From Candidatus Ozemobacteraceae bacterium (GTDB lineage: Bacteria > Muiribacteriota > Ozemobacteria > Ozemobacterales > Ozemobacteraceae): a stretch of 21,407 nt of DNA. Every line of letters begins with the position of its first letter. Positions within the stretch are counted from its first letter, which is position 1. The DNA lies in contig DAOSOK010000057.1 of the NCBI GenBank assembly GCA_035373905.1, positions 1 through 21,407 on the forward strand. Reading direction: 5' to 3'. The position numbers were made by a program, and so were the translations under genes. Of the stretch, positions 7,465 to 14,147 are shown piece after piece. The notes under the pieces were generated by a model. It was not told the DNA's origin and did not search any database. It worked only from the letters and a program-made list of their open reading frames with translations.

Positions 7465-8247
7465 ATGGAAATCATCATTCAGAAAAACCGCTTGGATGCC
7501 TGCAGGATCGGAGCCCGTATCATCGCCAGGCTGCTTCGGGAAAAGGAAAAACCTGTTCTGGGGCTTGCGACCGGCGGAACGCCGCTTCCTCTGTATCAGG
7601 AACTCGTTCGCATGCACCGCGACGAGGGGCTTTCCTTCGGGCATGTCGTGAGTTTCAATCTCGACGAATACGTAGGACTCGATCCGAAGCATCCGGCTTC
7701 GTTCCGGGCCTGCATGGAAGAGCACCTTTTCCGGCACGTGGACTTCGCGCCCGGGGCCACGCACCTTCCCGACGGCCTCGCGAAGGATATTCCGGCCTCC
7801 TGTGCCGCGTACGAACAGGCGATCCGCGATGCGGGCGGCATCGACGTCCAGGTGCTCGGCATCGGTTCCGACGGGCATCTCGCGTTCAACGAGCCGACGT
7901 CGTCGCTCCGGTCGCGCACCCGCCTCAAGACCCTCGACGAGGAGACTCGCCACGCCAACGCCGCCCCGTTCGGCGGCCCGGACAAAGTGCCCCATCACGT
8001 GCTGACCATGGGGTTGGGGACGATCATGGATGCCCGCTGCTGCCTCCTGCTGGCGTTCGGAGCCTCGAAGGCGCCCGCCGTGCGCGACATGGTGGAGGGG
8101 CCGGTTTCGGCCTGGTGCCCGGGAAGCGTCCTCCAGTTCCACGAGAAGGCGATCGTCCTGCTCGACGAGGAGGCCGCCGGGTTGCTGAAGCGCCGTCAGT
8201 ATTACCTTGACGTGTATGCCGGCAAACCGGGGTGGCAGCAGTATTGA
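7465..8247 (+). CDS. nagB: Glucosamine-6-phosphate deaminase
   Basis: A 260-residue NagB-family enzyme converting glucosamine 6-phosphate to fructose 6-phosphate and ammonia in the cytoplasm, the step that returns amino sugar to glycolysis. The phosphate-binding loop LATGGTPLPLYQ (34-45), the NLDEY motif with catalytic Asp67, and GIGSDGHLAFNEP (132-144) with Asp136, His138 and Glu143 are all conserved, followed by the lid-like TMGLGTIMDA segment (181-190). The ATG at 7465 is preferred over an in-frame ATG at 7447 because GAAGGAA lies just upstream of it and MEIIIQK matches family starts. It is divergent from the AmpG-like permease operon, so amino sugar from imported muropeptides is a likely substrate source. 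NagA, which would supply glucosamine 6-phosphate, is not in the window. Family length (about 240-270) is normal. Confidence 0.93.
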   Translation: MEIIIQKNRLDACRIGARIIARLLREKEKPVLGLATGGTPLPLYQELVRMHRDEGLSFGHVVSFNLDEYVGLDPKHPASFRACMEEHLFRHVDFAPGATHLPDGLAKDIPASCAAYEQAIRDAGGIDVQVLGIGSDGHLAFNEPTSSLRSRTRLKTLDEETRHANAAPFGGPDKVPHHVLTMGLGTIMDARCCLLLAFGASKAPAVRDMVEGPVSAWCPGSVLQFHEKAIVLLDEEAAGLLKRRQYYLDVYAGKPGWQQY

Positions 8248-8293
8248 TGCTGACCTGTTGATGTCTGCGGAATGAACATCACCTGCTCGTGCC

Positions 8294-8358
8294 GAGGTAT
8301 CGAAGCGCGAAATGTCTCTTGCCCCCTTCGACAGGCTCAGGACAGGCTTCGATACCTC
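8294..8358. repeat. 13-bp perfect inverted repeat downstream of nagB
   Basis: GAGGTATCGAAGC (8294-8306) and GCTTCGATACCTC (8346-8358) are exact reverse complements around a 39-nt loop. The loop holds the second copy of the CCTTCGACA-GCTCAGG repeat (8325-8341). The structure could block readthrough from nagB into the POT gene, but no T-run follows on the plus strand, so a mobile or REP-type origin is as likely. Confidence 0.6.
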
Positions 8359-8370
8359 AAAGCGAACGGA
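8323..8370. repeat. Dispersed TTCGACA-GCTCAGG repeat, copy 2
   Basis: It shares CCTTCGACA-GCTCAGG and the terminal GCGAACGGA with the copy at 2021-2052. This copy carries an extra insert (ACAGGCTTCGATACCTCAAA) that forms one arm of the 8294-8358 inverted repeat. Confidence 0.55.
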
Positions 8371-8452
8371 ATGTCGATATTCATCTGCAGGTTTCCCGGG
8401 GGATGGTTCGGAGCCGAGTCGCGGTACGTATGTGACCGTTCGTAAGCTGGAA

Positions 8453-8480
8453 TTGATAATATAATATATTTATGTATAAT
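8453..8480 (+). promoter_or_regulatory. Sigma-70-like promoter of the POT transporter gene
   Basis: TTGATA at 8453-8458 and TATAAT at 8475-8480 are separated by 16 nt of very AT-rich DNA. This is the best hexamer pair seen in the window. Transcription would begin near 8487, only about 8 nt before the ATG at 8495, so the mRNA would be almost leaderless. An overlapping second TATAAT at 8460-8465 lacks a suitable -35. Confidence 0.6.
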
Positions 8481-8494
8481 AATGGAATGATGAT

Positions 8495-9997
8495 ATGAAA
8501 GACGGCCCGACGAGTGTTGCAGCCCTGAAACAAGCGGCGACGGCAAAGTATCCGAAGGGGCTGTATTACCTGTTCGCCACCGAGATGTGGGAACGATTCA
8601 GCTTCTACGGCATTTCCGCCGTTCTGATGCTCTACCTGACCTCGCGGCTGGGATTGACCGACAACGACGCGTCGCTTGCTTCCGGCGCCTACATGGCCTT
8701 CACCTTCATGACGCCGATCCTGGGCGGCTTCGTGGCCGACAAACTGCTGGGCCTCCGGTACTCTGTCGCGGCGGGGGCCTTCCTGATCTTCGTCGGGAAC
8801 CTGGTCCTGGCGTGGCGGGAGAGCCTCGCCTTCGTTTTTGCCGGACTTGCCTGCGTCGCGCTCGGAACCGGCTACCTGAAGGCAACCGTTTCTGTCATGG
8901 TCGGAAAATTGTATCCGGAAGGCGATACGCATCGCGACAGCGGCTACACGCTGTTTTACATGGGCATCAACCTCGGGGCGCTGATGGCGGGAGTCCTGAT
9001 GGCCTGGGTCGCACGCACCTACGGTTGGCATAACTGTTTCTATCTTTCATCCGGCGGCATGTTCCTGGGCCTGATCGCCTTTCAACTCGGGGCTCCGTAC
9101 TACAACAACGAAGCCGATGGTTATAAATCGGGGAGGCTGCTGAAACGGACGTTCGTTCTGCCGAATGGCGTCTGGCTGGCGCTCGGAACCGTGGCGCTGG
9201 GTGCGCTGATGGTGTATCTGTTCCACAATCCCGGTCAGACAAAGATCGCGATCACGTATCTCAGCATCGCCATCGTCGTCGGCATCTTCGGCCTCGCTCT
9301 CTCCTGCCGCGATACCGGCGAGCGTAACTCGATCTTCGCGATCCTGATCATCATCCTGGCGGCAATCTGCTTTCAGTCCGTGTTCAAGCAGATGTACACC
9401 TCGCTTCCCCTGCTCGTGGATCGCGTCGTCGACAAGACCTTGTTCGGCATTCCGCTCGAGGCGTCGTTCTTCGCGCTGGTGCCGAACTCGCTCACCGTCA
9501 TCCTCTTCGCCGGCCTGTTCACCTGGCTTTGGGCGAAACTCGCCGACCAGGGCCGCAACCCCTCGATTCCGATGAAGATCGTCTTCGCGCTGTGCTTCGC
9601 GACCGTGAGCTCCCTGCTCCTGGCATGGGTGTCCGGCTCCATCGCCGCCACCGGCGTCAAGGCATCCGCCTGGTGGATCGTCCTGGGAATCGGCATTCTC
9701 ACGCTGGGTGAACTGAACATTCTGCCGATGGGCCTTTCCGCCGTCAGCACGCTCGCGCCCAAGCGGTTCGCCTCGTTTCTGATGGGCGCCTGGTTCCTGT
9801 GCGCCTCGCTGGGCGGGTATTTTTCGGGTTTCCTCTCGAGTCTTGCCTCGATCGACAAGGCGAGGATCGAGGACGTCGGGTATGCGGCCGGGGTCTATTC
9901 TGGGCTCTATATGAACTGCGCCATTGGCTTGGCGGTCATCACGGTGCTGATGCTCCTCGTAACCCCGCTCGTAAAGAGGCTGATGGCGGCACGCTGA
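8495..9997 (+). CDS. POT/PTR2-family proton-coupled di/tripeptide transporter
   Basis: A 500-residue inner-membrane protein of the POT family, which imports di- and tripeptides with protons. Glu30-x-x-Glu33-Arg34-Phe35 in EMWERFSFYG is the family's ExxER(F) motif in the first helix. GTGYLKATVSVMVGKLYPEG (124-143) contains Lys129, equivalent to the TM4 lysine known to be needed for proton coupling, and FYMGINLGALMAG (154-166) is the PTR2 signature. Length and hydrophobic pattern (about 12-14 segments) are normal. Only a weak GGA lies before the ATG and the predicted transcript start is very near it. Next to peptidoglycan enzymes, it may take up stem-peptide fragments such as L-Ala-D-Glu (inference); general peptide uptake is equally compatible. 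It converges on the kinase gene, 28 nt away. Confidence 0.9.
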   Translation: MKDGPTSVAALKQAATAKYPKGLYYLFATEMWERFSFYGISAVLMLYLTSRLGLTDNDASLASGAYMAFTFMTPILGGFVADKLLGLRYSVAAGAFLIFVGNLVLAWRESLAFVFAGLACVALGTGYLKATVSVMVGKLYPEGDTHRDSGYTLFYMGINLGALMAGVLMAWVARTYGWHNCFYLSSGGMFLGLIAFQLGAPYYNNEADGYKSGRLLKRTFVLPNGVWLALGTVALGALMVYLFHNPGQTKIAITYLSIAIVVGIFGLALSCRDTGERNSIFAILIIILAAICFQSVFKQMYTSLPLLVDRVVDKTLFGIPLEASFFALVPNSLTVILFAGLFTWLWAKLADQGRNPSIPMKIVFALCFATVSSLLLAWVSGSIAATGVKASAWWIVLGIGILTLGELNILPMGLSAVSTLAPKRFASFLMGAWFLCASLGGYFSGFLSSLASIDKARIEDVGYAAGVYSGLYMNCAIGLAVITVLMLLVTPLVKRLMAAR

Positions 9998-10025
9998 CCC
10001 TTCCCCATCCTTCGTCAGAAAGGGT
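9997..10025. terminator. Weak hairpin between convergent POT and kinase genes
   Basis: ACCCTT (9997-10002) can pair with AAGGGT (10020-10025) over a 17-nt loop. The whole intergenic gap is only 28 nt and no T-run follows, so this is at most a weak bidirectional signal. Confidence 0.2.
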
Positions 10026-12335
10026 TTACGCGCTCCCGCCCGGAAGCTCCCTGTTCAGGATTTCGGCCAGGTCCTTCAGGAGATACGGCTTTTCGATTTT
10101 CCCGGCGAATCCGTACTGTTCGGGGTTTGCCATCACCGGATCGTCGGAGTAGCCGCTCGTCGCGAAGATCCGAAGCGTCGGATCGATCCGGTGAAGTTCG
10201 GCGCCTGCCGCCTTGCCGCCCATTCCCCCCTGGATCGTCAGATCCAGAATCGCTCCCGCGCATGTACCGCCTTTCTGTCGCAGCTCCTGGAGCGCCTGGA
10301 TGGCCTGCTGGCCGTCGGCCGTGCAAAGGGGTTCGTATCCCATCTGGCGCAGCAGAATCGACAGCAATTCGCGTAGAGCCGGCTCGTCATCCATGACCAG
10401 AATGGTTCCCTGACCATGGTGGTCGATGCCGGATGCCGCCGCCGTTTCGGTCTCAGCCTTGCGCTGACTTGCAGGAAGGTAGATGTGAAAAACGCTGCCG
10501 GCGCCGGGCGCCGAGTCGACCGTGATGAACCCGCCGTGCCGCTTGACGACGGAAAATGCCGTTGCGAGCCCGAGACCGCTTCCGCATTGCTTGGTTGAGA
10601 AGAACGGCTCGAAAATGCGCTCCCTGACCTCCGGGGAAATCCCGACGCCGGTGTCGGCAATCGAAATCTGGACGTACCTTCCGTCGCCGTTCCTGGGAAC
10701 GGGAGTCTTCTCGAGCTGGACGTTGTGCGCCGAGACCCTGATCAGCCCTTCCTCCGGCATCGCCTGACGGGCGTTGATGACGATGTTGTCGATGACCTGG
10801 GAGAGCTGGTTTTCGTCATAGTCGCACAGCCAGAGATCTTCCGCGATATCGAACAGGCAGGCCGCCTTGGACCCGCTGATGGCGAACATCGATGAATCGC
10901 GGAGCAGTTTCGAGACATTTCCCGTCTTTTTCGACGGGGCCCCGCCTTTGGAAAACGTCAGGAGTTGTTTCGTAAGGTTGTGCGCCCGGTTGAATACGCT
11001 GCGGGCCTTGTCCAGAAACTCCTTGGCCGGGGAGCCGGCGGAGCAGTGCAGGGCGGCCATCTCGATATTGCCGAAAATGCCCGTCAGAAGATTGTTGAAA
11101 TCGTGGGCAATGCCGCCGGCGAGGATTCCGAGACTCTCGAGTTTCTGTGTCTGACGGATCTGGTCTTCGAGTTTCTTCTTCTCTTCCTCCGCCGTCCGGC
11201 GATAGTGAATTTCGGTGGATATTCCGATGAGACGCTCCGGCTGCCCATGCTCGTCGCGTTCGATGATCTTTCCGAGGCCGTTGGCCCAGATCCATTCGCC
11301 CGATTTCGATTTGAGGCGGAACTCGGCGTAATAATGGTGGGTTTTTCCGGCATTGTGTTCCTGGATGGCGTGATTGACGGCATCGAGATCGTCAGGGTGT
11401 ATGAGGGCGTAGACATCGTTCAGGTTTTTCGGGAGTTCATCCGCCCCGTAGCCGAGAAATTCATATAACGCCGGCGTCGTCAGGACTTCGCCGGTTCGGA
11501 AATTGTTGTCGAACGAGGAACTGTGCGTCGCTTCGAGCGTCAGCTGCAGATGCTCCTCCATCTTCTGACGTTCGAGATTCGCCCGCACCTGATCCGTCAT
11601 ATCGATCGTGAAGCCGGCGAGCAGATGCGGCCGTCCGTTTTCCAGGATCGGGAACTTGACGGATCTATAGTGCCGATTATTGAATGTCTCCGAAATATCG
11701 ATGGCTTTTCCTTCGCGCAAGACCTTCAAGTCGTCCTCCACCATCTTTTTCGCGAAGTCGCTCGGGAACAACTCGAACATGGTCTTTCCGATAATCGCCT
11801 CCACCGGGCAGCCGATCAGGTGTTCGAAGTTTCGGCTCACCTTCAGCGCACGGCCCTGCTCGTCCTTGAAATAGACGAGGATCGGACTGTGCTCGAGGAA
11901 CAGGTTGAAGATGTGTTCGATGTCGCGAAGCGATCGTTCCGTCCGTTTCAACTCAGAAAGATCGTGGACGATCGAAAGCAACAGATTCCGTCCGTGAAGC
12001 GTTATGGCGCTCGAAAAGACCTCCACCTCGCGGATTTCTCCCGAGGCGATGCGATGGGAAAAGACGAACCTCCCCTTCGTGCCGGCTTTTGCCTTCCGCA
12101 TTTCGGCAATGACCGCCTCCTGCGGGAGGGTGTTGATGTCGGAGATGTTCATCCCCCGCAGGGTGTCCGGGGAATATCCGTAAAACTCGACCGCCGCGGT
12201 ATTTGCGTCCTCGATTCTGCCGGTCTGGGGGTCGATGAGGAGTTTGATGGCGCAGTTCCGGTCGAATATCTCCCGAAACAGGCGCTCATCGGCCGTGGTT
12301 TGGCATTCGGAGGTTGCTTCCCGATTCTGATCCAT
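10026..12335 (-). CDS. Hybrid sensor histidine kinase (PAS x3, HisKA, HATPase, REC)
   Basis: A 769-residue hybrid kinase with no signal peptide or membrane segment, so probably cytoplasmic. Three PAS-like domains lie at about 17-130, 138-250 and 262-378; the third has the PAC-like FRLKSKSGEWIWANG. The dimerisation/phosphoacceptor helix has His411 in GGIAHDFNNLL. The ATP-binding domain has an N box with Asn517 and Asn521 (NIVINARQAM), DTGVG (561-565) and GSGLGL (585-590). A C-terminal receiver (643-765) has acidic Asp649/Asp650, phospho-Asp698 in ILDLT, Ser727 and Lys749. The fused receiver suggests a phosphorelay or self-regulation; no DNA-binding output domain is present. The ATG at 12335 follows the TAG of the upstream pilin gene by 4 nt with only a weak AGG, so translation is likely coupled to the pilin. 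It is the last gene of the array, implying a sensory role tied to the pilin/giant-protein system. Confidence 0.92.
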   Translation of the reverse strand: MDQNREATSECQTTADERLFREIFDRNCAIKLLIDPQTGRIEDANTAAVEFYGYSPDTLRGMNISDINTLPQEAVIAEMRKAKAGTKGRFVFSHRIASGEIREVEVFSSAITLHGRNLLLSIVHDLSELKRTERSLRDIEHIFNLFLEHSPILVYFKDEQGRALKVSRNFEHLIGCPVEAIIGKTMFELFPSDFAKKMVEDDLKVLREGKAIDISETFNNRHYRSVKFPILENGRPHLLAGFTIDMTDQVRANLERQKMEEHLQLTLEATHSSSFDNNFRTGEVLTTPALYEFLGYGADELPKNLNDVYALIHPDDLDAVNHAIQEHNAGKTHHYYAEFRLKSKSGEWIWANGLGKIIERDEHGQPERLIGISTEIHYRRTAEEEKKKLEDQIRQTQKLESLGILAGGIAHDFNNLLTGIFGNIEMAALHCSAGSPAKEFLDKARSVFNRAHNLTKQLLTFSKGGAPSKKTGNVSKLLRDSSMFAISGSKAACLFDIAEDLWLCDYDENQLSQVIDNIVINARQAMPEEGLIRVSAHNVQLEKTPVPRNGDGRYVQISIADTGVGISPEVRERIFEPFFSTKQCGSGLGLATAFSVVKRHGGFITVDSAPGAGSVFHIYLPASQRKAETETAAASGIDHHGQGTILVMDDEPALRELLSILLRQMGYEPLCTADGQQAIQALQELRQKGGTCAGAILDLTIQGGMGGKAAGAELHRIDPTLRIFATSGYSDDPVMANPEQYGFAGKIEKPYLLKDLAEILNRELPGGSA

Positions 12336-12339
12336 ATAC

Positions 12340-13092
12340 CTAAGGAAAGAGAACGACGGTGGTGCCGGTGAGCAGTTTCGCCGTAACCCGCTCCTCGACG
12401 GTCGTAACCGGTTGCCCGGGAATCTGGCTCGTGCTTCGGAGAAGAATGGTCACGGTCGTCCGTTCCCCGGTCTGGTAGGAAAAGCCGATCGACGACACCC
12501 CTTCGATGAAACTGGGATTGTCGATCAGCTTGTGAATCGCGTCGCTCAGGGCGCCCGTGAAGCTTGCCGTCGAACCGACGCCGCCCGATGGCTTGTAATT
12601 TGTGATGTTGTCCGAACTCGGGGGCGGTTCGGTATCCGGATTCGACTTCCGCACGTATCGGAGGCTGTTCGTGCCGCCGTACAAGGCGATGCCCATCCAG
12701 GTTCCCTTCGCTTTTGTGGCGGCAACGCTGGATGTCTCGGTATTCGGGGTCGTGATGGAGGCATAGAGCAGGAGTTGAGAGGGAGTGATGCTCGTAAGCT
12801 GGGTCGGCTCCGAGCCGAGAACCGTGCATGATCTTCTCAGGTATACCGGCAGAACCTCCGAAGCGATCCCCGTCGGAAGAAAACAGGTGGCGTTATTGGC
12901 GCGCTCGAGATCTTCCCGGATCTGCTGCAGGGTGAGCTGCATTTGCTTCTGGGTCACCATTCGCCAGTTGCCACTGCGAAAGACGTTCGAACCCGAACGA
13001 TACAGGTTGAAGACTCCTATCAGGAAAATGCTCAGCAACCCTGCCGCAATGATCACTTCGATCAGCGTGAAACCGGATCTGGGGGGGCGCAT
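12340..13092 (-). CDS. PilW/GspJ-like minor pilin
   Basis: A 250-residue type IV pilin-like protein. The prepilin leader MRPPRSG is followed by the FTLIEV segment, with the conserved Glu at mature position 5 and a hydrophobic helix to about residue 27 (IIAAGLLSIFLIGVFNLYR). A coiled region (about 40-65, MQLTLQQIREDLERA) leads into a beta-rich C-terminal domain of about 180 residues typical in size of PilW and GspJ. Such proteins help start pilus or pseudopilus assembly and form part of the tip complex; the leader would be cut by a prepilin peptidase not encoded here. AGGAG lies 5 nt before the ATG. It sits 15 nt after the PilX/GspK-like gene and 4 nt before the kinase gene. PilW versus GspJ cannot be decided without profile searches. 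Confidence 0.82.
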   Translation of the reverse strand: MRPPRSGFTLIEVIIAAGLLSIFLIGVFNLYRSGSNVFRSGNWRMVTQKQMQLTLQQIREDLERANNATCFLPTGIASEVLPVYLRRSCTVLGSEPTQLTSITPSQLLLYASITTPNTETSSVAATKAKGTWMGIALYGGTNSLRYVRKSNPDTEPPPSSDNITNYKPSGGVGSTASFTGALSDAIHKLIDNPSFIEGVSSIGFSYQTGERTTVTILLRSTSQIPGQPVTTVEERVTAKLLTGTTVVLFP

Positions 13093-13107
13093 GTTACTCC
13101 TCTCGAT

Positions 13108-13596
13108 TTACAGACGATGGCGTGAAACGTTGATGGTGTGAGAAACCTGCCGTGACCGGCCTCCGCTCTGAATGTTCACGCGAATGACGATGCCGTCCTG
13201 ATTGTATAGCTGATTATATACCAAGTCGAAATCGGTGCTGTAGGTGACAGTCACCGGTTTGCCGACGAAAGAACCGGAGGGCAGAGTCATCGTCCCGGTC
13301 AGGAGAGGGACATCCTTGCTGCCCGAATTCTTGCATAAATACAAGTCCAGATATGCCGGGTTGATGCTTCTTGCGCGGAAGGCGTAATAGAACTCGGAGG
13401 GCATTTTCTTGAACTTGAGCATCGCCGCCTGAAGGATGCCCTGCGCGAAAAAATCCATCTGGATCCGCTCAAACACGGCGGGGTTGATCGCAGTGCGATG
13501 CCTGAACCCGCTGATGAACCAGAGTCCCACCGACAGCAGGGCGGTACAGAGAACGAGAACGATGACCAGGGCCATCCCGTTTCGAGAGGTGCGCAT
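13108..13596 (-). CDS. PilX/GspK-like minor pilin lacking Glu5
   Basis: A 162-residue protein with a short leader MRTSRNG followed by MALVIVLVLCTALLSVGLWF, a hydrophobic helix in the style of PilX and GspK. Mature position 5 is Ile rather than Glu, as in GspK, the tip-most subunit of type II secretion pseudopili, where there is no subunit above to contact. The rest is a small alpha/beta region (DFFAQGILQAAMLKFKK) without the large insert of true GspK (about 300 residues), so in size it is closer to PilX. GAGGGA lies about 8 nt before the ATG, and only 4 nt separate it from the stop of the PilV-like gene. Assignment rests on the N-terminus and the position between PilV-like and PilW-like genes. 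Confidence 0.75.
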   Translation of the reverse strand: MRTSRNGMALVIVLVLCTALLSVGLWFISGFRHRTAINPAVFERIQMDFFAQGILQAAMLKFKKMPSEFYYAFRARSINPAYLDLYLCKNSGSKDVPLLTGTMTLPSGSFVGKPVTVTYSTDFDLVYNQLYNQDGIVIRVNIQSGGRSRQVSHTINVSRHRL

Positions 13597-13600
13597 GCGT

Positions 13601-14146
13601 TCAATCCCTCAGGTCCGCTTTATACGTCGTCAGTTCGACATTGCGAACAACTCCCCAAGGCTCGCGCCACTCCACGCGCAGTCGGAGTCGACGCAGGCGG
13701 CGGTCCGTTCCCGTGAGGCTCAACGGTGCGCCGGCTGCGCGGAAGAACCACGACGAGGGTTGTGTTGCGACGTAGGGGGTCGGATTCGTGTTGTTCAGAT
13801 CGACGTAGTAATAATCGAACGCGCTGTTGACCAGTTCGCTCGTCAGGACCACGCCGAAGATATCCTGGCCGACCGTTTCCGAGCCCAGCGGTACGAGAAC
13901 CTGTGGTCCCGATGTGATGTCGGCTGTGATCTCACTTCCGTCAGGCAGCTGGGCGAAGTCGAGAACCATGATCTTGTTCAGCTTCGCCTCAGCCAGCTGA
14001 ATCGCCTGGATTCCCCGGAAATCCTTCTGGTTGCCCTTGATCCCGTATCCCATCATGCCGGCGATCGGGAACATGGCGAACGCCATGATCAGGGTCGCCA
14101 GCATGATTTCGATGAGGGAGATGCCCCGACGACAGGAACGAGCCAT
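13601..14146 (-). CDS. PilV/GspI-like minor pilin
   Basis: A 181-residue minor pilin. The leader MARSCRRG precedes ISLIEIMLATLIMAFAMFPI, with Glu at mature position 5 and a canonical hydrophobic helix. The following GIQAIQLAEAKLNKIM segment matches the helix pattern of PilV and GspI, and the C-terminal half is beta-rich. I use the ATG at 14146, one base after the TGA of the giant gene (TGA-C-ATG), which implies translational coupling and gives a leader of normal length. An in-frame GTG at 14173 would add nine residues and overlap the giant gene. It heads the set of three minor pilins (I-, K- and J-like), the same trio that forms tip complexes in type II secretion and type IV pili. Confidence 0.82.
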   Translation of the reverse strand: MARSCRRGISLIEIMLATLIMAFAMFPIAGMMGYGIKGNQKDFRGIQAIQLAEAKLNKIMVLDFAQLPDGSEITADITSGPQVLVPLGSETVGQDIFGVVLTSELVNSAFDYYYVDLNNTNPTPYVATQPSSWFFRAAGAPLSLTGTDRRLRRLRLRVEWREPWGVVRNVELTTYKADLRD

Positions 14147-14147
14147 G

